Shown: positions 1 to 11,492, counted from the first letter of the stretch. The stretch is DNA of 64,000 bases from Acanthochromis polyacanthus (GCF_021347895.1 NC_067135.1:24873847-24937846), one strand, 5' to 3'. Notes: generated by a model from the sequence alone, not told the origin. Made by a program: numbers and translations.

Positions 1-742
1 TTTGGACCTGTCATGTCGCCACTTTGGTATACAGGCACTTTAATTTCGTTTGGTTAACGAACTGCATTTTGGGTATTTGTCCTTGTGTTGATGTTGCATG
101 CTAGCTGTCAGAGTCGTGAAAACAGGCTGAGTTTAAGTGGTCAAGCGATCAAGTGTGAAGTAAGTACACACAGTTACAGAAAACTTATTACAGGAAGACC
201 CGTGTATGCACTTTTATTTGATGTTTTTGTGATAATTACAGCTGCACGAAGGTTCAGCTGTGAGAATTGGCGCCGGGCGTCGACCACCATTTGCGGTGAT
301 AAGTAGCAAGGTGAACCAGAGTGTGGTCTTCGGGATAACTCTGGGACTCTGGACCGTAGTAGCAACAGGATCACAATGTAAGAATTTGTATGCAGTATTT
401 AGTTATTTAGTATGTTTGCGATTGTGGACTGTGAACTGAAATTACATTTTCTGTTTATGTATGTGATTAGACCAAGTCCACTGCCGTATTTTTTTTGTAT
501 GTTTAAGTCGATGTTTTAAATTTTATTTCATGCCCTCTGCCAAACTAGTCCAGTGAATGCTGACAATAAATTTGGAGCTACAAAAAACCCAGAAGTATTG
601 TGTCCTGTGTGATGTAAACGATTCCACGGGCTACATATCAGAAAATAATTTGTTCAAAATATTCAGCCAATTTTAAATCAAGTTTTATTGTGTTTTACAA
701 GTGTACTTCCAACTTTCCAGTTGTTTCTGAAGAGGTTGCAGG
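1..742. other. Intergenic, no gene recognised
   Basis: AT-rich sequence with only short, unconvincing reading frames. An AATAAA at 565-570 is followed by a stretch ending in GGGCTACA near 635, which could be the end of an old LTR, but no partner repeat lies in the window. I see nothing else I can support here. Confidence 0.4.
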
Positions 743-960
743 TTGGTCCATGCGCTGCATTCTGAGATGATGATACTGATCCGGGACCTTTTGTCCAAGT
801 TCATAAAGCCTGCCACCATCCCCTCCAAGGTGAAGGCCTTGTTAACGGTTGATGTTCAGGACAGAAGCCTGCAGTACCCTGACAAAAGGTTGTCTGTTGG
901 GAGGTTCAGCTACTTTGCCTTGGCCAAAGCCAGAGTGGAGAAGAAGTACTGGGTGCAGGG
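743..960 (+). pseudogene. Fragment of a transposon-derived protein
   Basis: A short open stretch reads LIRDLLSKFIKPATIPSK, then QYPDKRLSVG about 20 residues later. This resembles a segment I remember from fish transposase-like host proteins of the hAT/GTF2IRD2 kind, in which a LxxxLGKFV helix is followed by a QxPDExLxIG motif. The match is from memory and short. It has no recognisable start, catalytic motif or domain end, and the downstream DNA (960-1247) is pyrimidine-rich and looks like the 3' part of a retroelement. It is at best a decayed relic. Confidence 0.25.
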
Positions 961-1247
961 TGTCTACAATTCCCTGCTGTGTTCACTGGCTCCTGGATCT
1001 TCAAACAAACACACCCGCCAAGAACCACAATACCCTGCCTGCTCTCCGTCATCCTATTGCTCCACCACTCGTCTCCAGTCTCGGCCAATCCCTCCCCAGT
1101 TCTTCCCTATTCACCTTCTAGTATTCTAGATTCACTGCCACCTTTTTCAGCACCCGTTTACTCCTGGCTGCTAAATTAAATTCCCCTATTCTGCATCTGA
1201 TTCAGTCTCTCTGTGTGCTCTCTGCTCGGGTTCTTCCAGCCGTGCTT

Positions 1248-1857
1248 TAACAAAATTATGTCTCTGCACCATAAAATCAATATGCATCCCAATCATTGGT
1301 AGATAACCTCGCATTGTTTCATCATTCAGAATTATTACTGTCTTTGTGGACTGAAGGGTGCAGCTCCTACTTTATTCATGTAAAAACTGAAAAAACCGAT
1401 GAAAAACACAGTTTCACCCTCTATGTCAGATTTAAAATTCAGCCTAACGCAAGAAAAAAATGTGTGAACATTTTCATAATATGCTGGCAGTGGAGAGCTT
1501 CAGAAAATAAATTTGACAGAAATAGCAGCAACTTTGCAAACTTTTCAAAATAAAACATCTGTTGATTATTTTGGTTTGTCCAAATATTTAAAGGTGGATG
1601 GCACATCTAAAATATGTTGTAATTCATACAGTGTTCAACTGATCTGGACATAAATAGCCTCAAATTAAAGCTGAATGTCTGCACTTGAAGCACACCTGGA
1701 TTGTTTAATTTCAAATCCATGTCTTTTGGTAGGTGGGTAGATGAAGGGGCAATTACTTTTTCACATATCGCAAGACAGGATGGACTGTATTTTTCTTTGA
1801 AAAATAAAATCAATCAATCATTTGAAAACTGTATTCTGTGTTTGTGTCACTTCAGAG
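1248..1857 (+). pseudogene. 3'-UTR relic of a seven-TM gene copy
   Basis: This block is close to the DNA downstream of the stop codon of gene 1 (11490-12118) and similar to that of gene 2 (34682-35070). It starts in the shared CAAAATTATGTCTCTGCACC and includes the AATAAA at 1549-1554 that matches ATTAAA at 11810-11815 and AATAAA at 34992-34997. No coding part remains on its left. From about 1590 on, the sequence resembles the right half of a Tc1-like element (motif CAATTACTTTTTCACAT). It is best read as the tail of a lost fifth copy of the local receptor-like family. Confidence 0.7.
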
Positions 1858-3990
1858 CAGGGCCAGAGTGGGACTCATTTTCAGCCCTGGAGTTTCATGC
1901 CTCAGACCGGCCCACTTTTTTAGATCACGACCTGTTACTATTAAAATCATGTAATTATAACATAGCGCACTGTTCTATAAAGCCTTGTAATTCAGTGTAT
2001 TTTTCTAAAATATTTCCAATTCAGTGCAGTAAGGGTTGTTTCACAATGAGGATTTATTCCAACATGAGTGCACATCTCCAACATTATTCTTTACCACAAT
2101 ATCAGAATCTATATTCTGTTCAAATAAGTGTTCACAGATATCGAAACCTAAAAAATGAAACAAAAGAATAAAGAAAAATATGTAATATTAAATGTAGAAA
2201 ATAAAATAGGAAGTGTTGTACTTTCTAATAACACTATCATCTCTTTTTCCTCTGCAAGGAATCATTTCCATCACAACTCAGATTTAACAGATATGAGAAC
2301 ATGAGTTAAAGGGACGATCTCCAACATTATTCTTTAAAACATCAGAACGTATGTATGTACATCCTGTGACTGAGAACGAGTAAAGTAATCAAAACTATCA
2401 ACCGGTTCATCTTCATCTGTCTCATTTCTAACTTGTGGTTCAGGTTCTGCTGCTGGAATCAATCCCTGAGTGACTCTGCTCTCCTTTCACACTTCTTCCA
2501 GTTCCCCTAGCCTAGACTCACCTGCACCTGTATCACAATATAAAATCATAATCTGTGCACATCTGTTGACTTCACCAATTAAGATACTTTCAATGGCAAA
2601 ATTAGCAGGATTATTTCATATTACTTTCATTCTATTTGAATTCATTTGTGGGCTTCCTGTGTTTACTATCTTAATGATTAAAAAATAAAACGGGTCACTA
2701 CTGTTGTTTGGACATAGAAAGTGGTTTTATTGGAACTAATGCTTGCTTGTTCACTCTGTTCCAACAGCTCACCTGTTCCTTTACTGACAGCAGTAATCCT
2801 TTCATCACTACTGGCTCCTGGTTCTGCTTCTGACACTAAATCACATTTTAAAAATGCTCATAATTCTCAGCACAGATCTCCTCGTTTCACAAAGCCTGTT
2901 GATAAGTTCAGGTCAGTTTCATTAATGTAAAGCTGAATCATCTCACATCTCAGGGCTCTTCTCATACAGAGCAGGTCTACAGCATACTCTTCATTACAGC
3001 CATGGCCATAAGTTTGGACACAGCATGACTTACTATGTCTGTTTTGATGTCTATTACAGAACATAACTAATATTTTTTGACAGCACCAGTTTAATTAGTC
3101 AACAAATCAACAAGGGATATAATATTATCAATAAATTCCAACAATTGGAACAACTTTGTTCCCAAAACATAATATTAGAAGAAAATAACAAAAAAATGCA
3201 GTACTTTCACAACCGAATTTGGTAAGAATAACAAAATGACACCAAACTCTTTTGATGTTTATTTAAAATATGAAACTTAATATAGTTCTCAGGAGTTGTG
3301 TACTGTATTGTAAGTGACAATTTTGTGGTATTTTCTACGATTCACAAGCGTCATGGTACTTGTGTCCAAACTTATGGCCATGGCTGTATATTCATTCTGA
3401 TAATATCCACTCTGGACTCGGGCTGCTGCTTGGTGCTGGATTTCTTCTGACTCTGAGGGGCTACAAGACAAAGTTTCCCAGTTATGTGGCCTCGCATCAC
3501 GCTATTATTTAAATTATATAACAGTATGTTTCATGCCACAACGTCACACTATTCATTGACTTAATAATTAATTAACTTGAATGGTGGTTTGAAGGCAAAG
3601 TTCAACTTCTTGCCGTACTGTTTCATCGCCCTCATTTGTTGTTTCAAACTGCAAAAACATTTTAGTGAAAAAATCTATAATTTCAGCACATTCGGCTGCG
3701 TGTGTTTAATGAGCTTTCCTCTTTTTTCCCATTTTCCATCTTTCAAACACCTCTGACCGTGTTACATTGCGTTACGTCAGGGTGCACCTGCAAAAAAAAA
3801 TAGAAAAAAGAGAGGAGGTGGCCCAGGAACCGCTGCAGCAGTATACGTGATCAGCCCTTTGCCGTGACTGGACACCGGGCCAAAAAATACCAAAACAAAG
3901 CAAAAAATGAATACCGGCCCTCACGGCCCAAACATCAGATCGGCGAACCAGGAAGTGTCCCGGTCCTCCTGATGAGCCACTCCAGGTCTG
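1858..3990. mobile_element. Non-autonomous hAT transposon
   Basis: The left end CAGGGCCAGAGTGGGACTCAT and the right end (complement CAGACCTGGAGTGGCTCAT) form imperfect terminal inverted repeats in the CAGxxCxxGAGTGG style of fish hAT elements. Flanks are CTTCAGAG (1850-1857) and CTTAAGAG (3991-3998), an 8-bp target duplication with one mismatch, as expected for hAT. No transposase frame survives in its 2.1 kb. It contains a later MITE at 2997-3386. The same left end sits at 12119-12222 downstream of gene 1, so the insertion predates that duplication. Confidence 0.7.
2997..3386. mobile_element. TA-flanked MITE, copy 1
   Basis: A 390-bp element without coding capacity. It starts CAGCCATGGCCATAAGTTTG and ends with the inverted complement, flanked by TA on both sides (2995-2996 and 3387-3388). 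Three further copies are in the window. The TA duplication points to mobilisation by a Tc1/mariner-type transposase. It is nested in the hAT at 1858-3990. Confidence 0.85.
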
Positions 3991-4765
3991 CTTAAGAGTG
4001 ACAAATATACAAAAATTGAAGATTTTATCCAATGTCTTGCTGTCTTGAGTTGGTAGCAGCTCTCTCAAATAGAAAAATTTGAGAAAAAGTTTTTTTTAAA
4101 AAGTTAAACTTCTTGTGGATCTGAACTTTCCCTCCCCATGAATCATGTGACAACCTTTCAAATTTGTCTGTCTATAAACCCAACATGCTGATACTTCATT
4201 ATTAACATATATACCAATTAGGTATAACGTTCTGACCACTGACAGGTGAAGTGAATTACACTGACTGAGATAATCAGTAAGTGTTTTATAATATCAGTGT
4301 GTTATAATCAGAGATAATCATCATAGCTCCTGTTAGTGGGTTGGATATATCAGGCAGCGACTGAACATTTTGTCCTCAAAGCTGAAGAGACAGAAGCAGG
4401 AAAAATGAAATTTAGAATTTGACTCAGTTTGACAAGACAACTGGGTCAGAGCACCTCCAGAACTGCAGCTCTTGTGGGGTGTTCCTGGTCTGCAGTGGTC
4501 AGCATCTGGTGCAAGGAAGGAACAGTGGTGAACCAGCAACAGGGTCATAGTGGTCAAGGCTCACTGACCAATCTGGGGAGGAAGACTGGTCATGTGGTCC
4601 GATCCAACAGAGCAGCTACTGTTAGTCAGATTGTTGAAGAAGTTAAGGCTGGTTCTGATAGAAAGGTGTCAGAATACACAGAGCATCAGTTTGTTGTGTT
4701 TGGAGCTGTATAGCTGTCAGGGTGTCATGCTGACCCCTGTGCATCGCCGAAAGACCAACAATGGA

Positions 4766-4930
4766 CACCATATTAGCCGGGCTCTGCTCAAGGTTTCGGC
4801 CCATTGAAAGGGAGTTTTTCTTGCCATTGTCACCTAAGAGCTGCTCTGAGGGTTCAAGCATATGGGTTCAGAAATGTGTCTCGAGACAATCTGGATTGTA
4901 ATTGGCACTATATAAATATAATTGAATTGA
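4766..4930 (+). repeat. Retroposon 3'-end fragment, ATTGAATTG tail
   Basis: The block runs from ATTAGCCGGGCTCTGCTCAA to the tail ATTGAATTGAATC. Related pieces lie at 38815 (minus strand), 50517 (tail only) and 63764 (head only). The repeated ATTGAATTG tail and variable truncation suggest the 3' end of a non-LTR retrotransposon. It sits inside the dead Tc1 at 4210-5575. Confidence 0.65.
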
Positions 4931-4933
4931 ATC

Positions 4934-5190
4934 CGGGGCTGGACAGTGGAGCTGCGGTTAGCACTTATGCCTTGCAGCTAGATGATCCCTGGTTCGCATT
5001 CCGGCTTTCCCAGGATCTTTCTGCATGGAGTTTGCATGTTCTCCTTGTGCATGCATGAGTTTTCTCCAGGTACTCTTTCTTCCTCTCACAGTCCAAAAAA
5101 TGCTAAGGTTAACTGATTATTCTAAATTGCCTGTTGGGGTGAATGTGAGTATGATTGTTTGTTTGTATCTGTCGTCCCGCGACAGACTGA
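4934..5190 (+). repeat. SINE-like retroposon fragment
   Basis: Homologous to the well-preserved copy at 39473-39829: it shares GCACTTxxGCCTTGCAGC, CTTTCTGCATGGAGTTTGCA and the ACAGTCCAAAAA segment. The head looks tRNA-derived. Its 3' tail is missing, and it abuts the preceding retroposon fragment within the Tc1 relic. Confidence 0.65.
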
Positions 5191-5581
5191 TGCATTGTTG
5201 ACCATGTACACCTTTCATGGAAACGATAATCCCTGATGGCTGTGGTCTCTTTCAGCAGGATAATGCACCGTGCCACAAAGCAAAAATGTTTTAGAAATGG
5301 TTTGAGGAGCACAATAACCAGTTTGAGGTGTTGACTTGGTCTCCAAATTCCTCAGATCTCAATCCAATCCAGCATCTGTCGGATGTGGAGGACAAACAAG
5401 TCTGATCCATGGAGGCCAAACCTCACAACTTCCAGGACTTAAAGGATCTGCTGCTAACATCTTGGTGTCAGATACCACAGAACACCTTCAGGGTCTAGTG
5501 GAGTCCATGCCTCGACTGATCAGGGACCAACACAATATTAGGCAGGTGGTCATAGTGTTATATCAGACTGGTGTATACATA

Positions 5582-5968
5582 CAGCCATGGCCATAAGTTT
5601 GGACACAGCATGACTTACTATGTCTGTTTTGATGTCTATTACAGAACATAACTAATATTTTTTGACAGCACCAGTTTAATTAGTCACCAAATCAACAAGG
5701 GATATAATATTATCATTAAATTCCAACAATTGGAACAACTTTGTTCAACATAATATTAGAAGAAAATAACAAAAAAAATGCAGTACTTTCACAACCGAAT
5801 TTGGTAAGAATAACAAAATGACACCAAACTCTTTTGATGTTTTTTTTAAATATGAAACTTAATATAGTTCTCAGGAGTTGTGTACTGTATTGTAAGTGAC
5901 AATTTTGTGGTATTTTCTAAGATTCACAAGCGTCATGGTACTTGTGTCCAAACTTATGGCCATGGCTG
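5582..5968. mobile_element. TA-flanked MITE, copy 2
   Basis: Same family and same orientation as the copy at 2997-3386, 387 bp, flanked by TA at 5580-5581 and 5969-5970. It lies only a few bases beyond the right end of the Tc1 relic. Confidence 0.85.
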
Positions 5969-6479
5969 TAGAAGGAGATATATTTGGTTGAAATTTTGAC
6001 CTTTTGTCTGGAAAAATATCAAGATGATTTCTATAACTTACATAATACAGATTTTGATGAGTCGCTTGTAATCTTGATAAAAGTGCAGCATCACCAGGTG
6101 AATTTCAGGTCAGAGTTTTATTGAAGATTTCCAAGCAATAAAAACAACAAACATGTACGATAGTTTCAAGTAAATGCCATCATAAAACCTGTTCCAGACT
6201 CTGAGTTGATGGGTGTGGAGGAGGTTCAATAAATGAAGAAGTGACTTTTGGGTTCTATTTTCACCGTCACATCTTTAATTCATGTCATAGAGGAAGAAAA
6301 AGATGGATTCAGTTCAAGCAGCAGCGGTTTAAACAGAGAAAATGTTTCATGTTAAAAGATGCAATCAAAAGTAAAATCCTGTTTGATTTGGTCCAAAGTC
6401 AAATGATGTCAATGATTATTTGGTGACACATTGGAAATAAAAGATAACATGTACATGAATCATTGGTTCATGGTTTTAC

Positions 6480-6577
6480 AATCTGCTTTACAGCCATAAA
6501 TGTGAAGCCAAAGAGACAAAGTCCGTCATTCAGTCTCTTCCTCCACCAGCAAACAGCCTCAACGCTTCACACATCAA
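6480..6577 (+). promoter_or_regulatory. Promoter and untranslated exon 1, gene 1
   Basis: The segment is closely matched at 32510-32606 upstream of gene 2. It contains a TATA-like CATAAATG (6496 region), then a purine-rich stretch and the shared CAGCCTCAACGCTTCACAC, ending at a good splice donor (CATCAA|GTAAGA, GT at 6578-6579). The matching acceptor is just upstream of the coding exon (CCTCCAG near 10361). The start of transcription is inferred, not seen. The intron, about 3.8 kb, is over three times that of gene 2 because of inserted elements. Confidence 0.5.
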
Positions 6578-6818
6578 GTAAGACCCAATTTTGAGTGTTT
6601 TTAATGTTTTTAGAAGCTATTTAACACCACTGATGATTAATAATGAGTAGATGAGAGTTTGAAATAATGACTTTATTCTAAGTTTTGTCAGCTGTTAAAT
6701 GTAATCATCTTCATTTTCTCTGTGATTACTGTAAAAAGCAACTGGATTAGAGGAAAAAACATCTTTAAAGTTGTAGAAGAGAAGCCAGATGAGCATAAAG
6801 TACAAAATGTGTTAAATA

Positions 6819-7051
6819 CAGCCATGGCCATAAGTTTGGACACAAGTACCATGACGCTTGTGAATCTTAGAAAATACCACAAAATTGTCACTTACAATAC
6901 AGTACACAACTCCTGAGAACTATATTAAGTTTCATATTTAAAAAAAACATCAAAAGAGTTTGGTGTCATTTTGTTATTCTTACCAAATTCGGTTTTGAAA
7001 GTACTGCATTTTTTTTGTTATTTGCTGTTTCCAAACTTATGGCCATGGCTG
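6819..7051. mobile_element. TA-flanked MITE, copy 3 (internally deleted)
   Basis: A 233-bp copy in the opposite orientation to copies 1 and 2, flanked by TA (6817-6818 and 7052-7053), in intron 1 of gene 1. At the equivalent place upstream of gene 2 (near 32820) the sequence runs straight through with a single TA, giving the empty site. Confidence 0.85.
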
Positions 7052-8074
7052 TATCTGAATGTTTTGCTGCGGATTACTGTTAGTTTCCTTGTTTTTAAGG
7101 AGAGCATCTGATCCATAAATTTCACTATTTAAGGTTTGTTGACATCTGAAGTTACTTCAAATGCCAGTTTCTTAGCAGCAAATAATTTGAAAGATCAATT
7201 CTCAGTTTAGAGTTGGTTTAATGAGCTGGTTAAGATTGCAGGGATTAGGACTGAATGCAATACACTGAAAAAAATAGAATATTTTCAGCCATATTTAAAG
7301 AACTATTAAATTAAGTTAACAAGTGATAATAAAGCCACAGGCTGAAGGTAGAGCTCCTGAAATCTTCTGATTCCTCTCAAATGAGTTTCAGGAAAGTCAA
7401 CTTTAAGTTTTCCATTTTTTCAACGTTCCTGTTTGCTTCATCCAAATGCTAAATTTCATGCTCGCTGTTTTCTGATATCTTAGTCAAAGAAAACTGAAAA
7501 TTTTAAAGAAACTTCACAGTGTCAGACTGAATGAATATTTTTTTCCGCTTAAACTGAAATTAGTAAACCAGTTTAAAAGGACAATTTGAAGTTGAGATTC
7601 AACATTGAAAACAATGAATACAACAGTTTGCATCAGTGTAGATGAGTTATGAAAACTTCTACAGTAATTACTACACTGAGTGAAGGTAATTAGCTGCACT
7701 ACTTTAAATGACTGAATACTTGACAGCGTCAGCACAGGTTTTAAGGTTTTTATGGCTTGAAATCAAGTTATTCAGCCAATTTTATTTATTTATGAAAATC
7801 TGAATTGTATTTTAAATCAATTAACACACAGAAATCTGAGTTTAAATTACAGACATAGTGATGTGAATATGTGTTTGCCTCCAAGAACGTTTTGCTGCAG
7901 CGTTTCAAACCAGTGTGGGGAAACATGCCTTTAAATTTCATGGTTGTAGGTGTGTTTATAGAGCTGATTAAAAATGAACACATCTGTTTCATGGCTTTTT
8001 ATGAGCATTGGAGAGAAGAAAACGCCCAGCAGAGAGACAATGGGTGACAAACACAGTGCTGTGAGAAAGTACTA

Positions 8075-8461
8075 CAGCCATGGCCATACGTTTGGACACA
8101 GCATGACTTACTATGTCTGTTTTGATGTCTATTACAGAACATAACTAATATTTTTTGACAGCACCAGTTTAATTAGTCAACAAATCAACAAGGGATATAA
8201 TATTATTAAATTCCAACAATTGGAACAACTTTGTTCCCAAAACATAATATTAGAAGAAAATAACAAAAAAATGCAGTACTTTCACAACCGAATTTGGTAA
8301 GAATAACAAAATGACACCAAACTCTTTTGATGTTTTTTTTAAATATGAAACTTAATATAGTTCTCAGGAGTTGTGTACTGTATTGTAAGTGACAATTTTG
8401 TGGTATTTTCTAAGATTCACAAGCGTCATGATACTTGTGTCCAAACTTATGGCCATGGCTG
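8075..8461. mobile_element. TA-flanked MITE, copy 4
   Basis: 387 bp, same orientation as copies 1 and 2, TA at 8073-8074 and 8462-8463, in intron 1 of gene 1. Just to the left, ACAGTGCTGTGAGAAAGTA resembles a Tc1 terminal repeat, so the MITE may have landed in another Tc1 relic. Confidence 0.85.
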
Positions 8462-8649
8462 TAGATGGACTAGAGGAAATACTAAATAAATGTATTATTG
8501 AATCAAGTTTCTGAATATTGATTTAACAAGTAATATTAAAGCTACAGGTTTAAATCAGAGGTCCTGAAATCATTTGATTACTCCCAAATGTTCATAATTT
8601 TATGGAAAATCCACTTTAAATTTAAATTTGCTCCACTACAGAAATCTTT

Positions 8650-10314
8650 TTTTTTGTCATGATGAAATGTGTCAGATCATCATTTTAATATCAGACAAAG
8701 ATAACCCAAGAAAACACAAAATGCAGTTTTCAAATCATGATTTCATCTATTACAGTTTTTCTCAGTCGCTTTAGTACATTTCTGGAATCATCCTCGACAT
8801 TTGCAGAACAGTAAGTGCATTTGTCAAAACAATTTATACAAATAGTAAAACACTGGATTACCTGCTAAAGTCGGGCTCTTGCTCAAAATCCTAAATAAAT
8901 AAATAAATTCCTGTGTCAATGAACATGTCAGCGCCCTCAGAATGACAAATCTTTGTGTCATTGTGTGGATCAGACAGTCAGATTGCTGAGTCATGTTGTC
9001 ATATCAGTGTTCTCTGGAGGGATGTTCTGATGTAAACTATGGATAAAGTTTTGATGACAGCTATTGTAAATTACACCTTAGTGTTTGTGGGAGACTGAAC
9101 AAGACTCACATTTAATCTTTTACTTTTTGTGTTGTAATCTGTTGACAGACCACGTCATTGTGATACAGAAAGGAAAACAGCACTGCATAGCACAAAGAAA
9201 AAAACAAAAGCAGAAATGTGAAGAAAGGACAATCTCCTTAGAGAAAACTGTACATGTAGTGCTGTAGGAATTACAGTGCAGTCTTCCTACACCTCCTGAT
9301 GTTCCGTCTGTTGGGCCACAAATTCTCAACCACATCACAAATATCTTCTCTTGTGTCTTTGAGTGATTTCAGAAAATTCACCTGGGAGCAATCTTACAAA
9401 TTCAGGACAGATTTAGAAAAAATAATCTAATGGGATTATACAGAAATATATTTGACATATTATGACAACTTATTCAATCTTTTTGCACATAAAGACTTAT
9501 GTGATGAACAAAGTAAACCAGCCTAAAGGTAGTGGGGTGGGGGGTGGGGGGTGGGGGGGGTATTCAACAGAGACCCATGATAATACATTTTGATCAACAT
9601 GACATAAGCAGTTAATAATGTAGGAAACAGCAGAGAACTATACAGAATCATTTCATGGATGAACCAAAGCATTTGCAACTTGTTCAAAGAAATGAGAAAC
9701 TGATTTTTTGATGTGAACAAGTGACACAATGATGTGAAGATTGAACAAGTAGTTTTGAGGATTTCAGTTCTGATCTGAGAAATGTACTAAAGCAACTGAG
9801 AAAAACTGTAAGGTAAAAATACTGTCCAGCCTATTTTCCTCTATGTGAAAAAGTAATTGCCCCCTTATCTACCAAATGACCAAATTCATTCATCAGTTGG
9901 GTTCAGTTTCTCCATCCACACTCACATATGATTACTGCCAGGCTTGTTGAACCTAAACATCACTAAATAGAACCTGTCTTCATTGTGAAGTAGATAAAGG
10001 CTCTGAAAAAGCAGCACATGATGCCACGTTCTGAAGAGATTCAAGAACAGATGAGGAACAAAGTCATTGACGTTCATCAGTCTGGAGGGTTTCAAAGCCA
10101 TTGCTGAGGCTCTGGGACTCCAGAGAACCAATGATGGCCAACCTGTTATTATATTTAGGGGGATAATTATTTTTTCACAGGACTGATACAGGTTTTCAGT
10201 AAATCATCATTTAAAAATGTGTAGTGTTTTGTGGGTTATCTCTGTCTAACATTTCAGTGAAACATTTGTGTGAGAAATATACAACAACCAAAGAAATACT
10301 TTTTCACAGCTCTG
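8650..10314. mobile_element. Tc1-like relic, split by another element
   Basis: The parts 8650-8752 and 9811-10314 align with the relic at 43173-44379 upstream of the split pseudogene (shared AAGAAAACACAAAATGCAG, TAATTGCCCCCTTATCTACC and TTGTTGAACCTAAACATCAC). The right end CTTTTTCACAGCTCTG is followed by TA at 10315-10316. Gene 2 keeps only TCACAGCTCTGTA at the same place. The insertion is therefore older than the split of these copies. Most of the transposase region is deleted; no usable frame is left. Confidence 0.7.
8753..9808. mobile_element. TA-flanked DNA transposon, 1056 bp
   Basis: Ends are inverted repeats of about 30 bp: CAGTTTTTCTCAGTCGCTTT at the left and the complement of CAGTTTTTCTCAGTTGCTTT at the right, with TA at 8751-8752 and 9809-9810. 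It interrupts the Tc1 relic in the intron of gene 1. The interior holds only weak traces of a coding region (minus strand near 9240-9340) and a G-rich run at 9535-9560. I cannot name the family beyond Tc1/mariner-like by its TA target. Confidence 0.75.
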
Positions 10315-10388
10315 TATTTTGCAGATAATATTTAAAATGTTGTTCTTTCTCTGTCCTCCAGCAGGTTGACGACTGAGACCAACACATC

Positions 10389-11492
10389 ATGGAGACCAGT
10401 TCCATCAGTTTGGAATCCATTCAGAAAGCAGCAATGCTCAGATCAGGTGTTCTCGAAGACCCCTACCTGAGAGGAGGATACCTGATAGGAAGCTCCCTGC
10501 TGGGCCTCCTCGTCATCATCGGAGCCTTCTTGTACAATCGGCGCAATCTCAGCCTTTTTCAAAGATCCTGTGCCATGTCCTTCACCTGCCAGGAAAACCG
10601 CCTCATGGGTGTTCAACTCATCTACAGCTGTCTGTTGACTCTGCTCACCATGGATGCTCTGAATCTGATCGTGGCAATAATCTTTGGAGCTGAGATAATT
10701 GGAAAGCTCTGCTTCGGTGTAATCAACTGTAATGTGGTCCAAAACATTTGGTTCCTGTCCAGGTGGTTTGGAGTGATTATTCATCTTGCGAACGCCTCGT
10801 TGTCCATCTATAATCTGCGTCAGCCACTGAGTATAACCAGGGCTCGCATTACCTACGCATTGGTCTCTGTGGTGATTATCATTGTGGTCCCGTTGTTTCT
10901 GTTTGTCAACAATGTGTACATGTTCATTGTGGCCACTTTCATGTTTCTGTTTGCTCTGTCCGTCATTGTAACATCTAGAGCACCTACCTCGTCCCCGTCC
11001 ACTTCAACCCTGAAGAAACTGATCGCGGTTGTTGCCATGGGCAACTTCCTGGTCGTCTACGTCCCCACTTTCATTCTTTACTGTCTCGCGTACACTGCAA
11101 CCTACATTCCCGACTGGCAGCATTATAACAATATGTATTTCAATGTTCTGTATTTCACAAATCTTCACCTCATTTTTGATGGACTCCAGTGTGCTTTATT
11201 CTTGAAGTTGCCTTCTGGAGAAGAACAGCAACAACAGCAACAACAGCTACAACAGTGGCAGCCACAACAGCAACAACAGTGGCAGACACAACAGCAACAA
11301 CAGTGGCAGCCACAACAGCAACAACAGTGGCAGACACAACAACAACAGTGGCAGCCACAACAGCAACAACAGTGGCAGACACAACAACAACAGTGGCAGC
11401 CACAGCAGCAACAACAGTGGCAGCCACAACAGCAACAAAAGCTGGGTTTCCAAAATACCGGATTCACTGGTTCTACAAATGTATATCAATAA
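10389..11492 (+). CDS. Orphan seven-TM protein with W/Q repeat tail (gene 1)
   Basis: A 367-residue intronless coding exon. Hydrophobic segments lie near residues 29-50, 73-100, 115-140, 154-173, 176-195, 209-234 and 251-273, giving a seven-transmembrane layout with a short N-terminus, as in G-protein-coupled receptors. The last segment ends NLHLIFDGLQCALFLKLPSG, loosely like a rhodopsin-class TM7 and its cytoplasmic turn, but there is no DRY motif after TM3 and I do not recognise the family. Cys108 and Cys114 flank TM3. Residues 280-350 are a low-complexity tail of WQPQQQQQ and WQTQQQQ units with tryptophans at 290, 298, 306, 314, 321, 329, 336 and 344. The ATG is in the context ATCATGGAG, conserved in gene 2 and in the split pseudogene, 27 bases after a splice acceptor. 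A receptor role is inference only. Confidence 0.75.
   Translation: METSSISLESIQKAAMLRSGVLEDPYLRGGYLIGSSLLGLLVIIGAFLYNRRNLSLFQRSCAMSFTCQENRLMGVQLIYSCLLTLLTMDALNLIVAIIFGAEIIGKLCFGVINCNVVQNIWFLSRWFGVIIHLANASLSIYNLRQPLSITRARITYALVSVVIIIVVPLFLFVNNVYMFIVATFMFLFALSVIVTSRAPTSSPSTSTLKKLIAVVAMGNFLVVYVPTFILYCLAYTATYIPDWQHYNNMYFNVLYFTNLHLIFDGLQCALFLKLPSGEEQQQQQQQLQQWQPQQQQQWQTQQQQQWQPQQQQQWQTQQQQWQPQQQQQWQTQQQQWQPQQQQQWQPQQQQKLGFQNTGFTGSTNVYQ
11226..11442 (+). repeat. 24-bp coding minisatellite (W/Q tail)
   Basis: Tandem units close to CAACAACAGTGGCAGCCACA, of 21 or 24 bp, encoding alternating WQPQQQQQ and WQTQQQQ. Gene 2 has only a short CAACAGCAACAACAG run at the same place and the pseudogene at 53220 has CAACAACAG, so the array grew in gene 1 after duplication. 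Unit lengths are multiples of three, so the frame is kept. Confidence 0.9.

Larger units (their letters stand above)
4210..5575 (+). pseudogene. Decayed Tc1-like transposon
   Basis: The ends are inverted repeats of the TATACxCC...ATAAC type flanked by TA. Inside, plus-strand remnants of a Tc1 transposase are readable: an N-terminal helix-turn-helix part near 4430-4720 (SRTAALVGCSWSAVVSI, then VVRSNRAATVSQIVEEV) and a C-terminal part near 5255-5390 with QQDNAPCHKAK and NSSDLNPIQHL. QQDNAP carries the second catalytic Asp. The catalytic E region has changed to IQHLSD. The middle was lost or displaced by two retroposed repeats (4766-4930 and 4934-5190). Many stops and frameshifts make it dead. 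The piece near 5405-5510 is the source of the minisatellite at 23026. Confidence 0.8.

Noticed and set aside
1..640. A solo LTR ending GGGCTACA
   Set aside because: No start, partner or target duplication could be shown, so it is only mentioned as a possibility.
11165..11489. Minus-strand Cys-, Leu- and Val-rich reading frames
   Set aside because: They are shadows of the W/Q coding repeat and have no other support.
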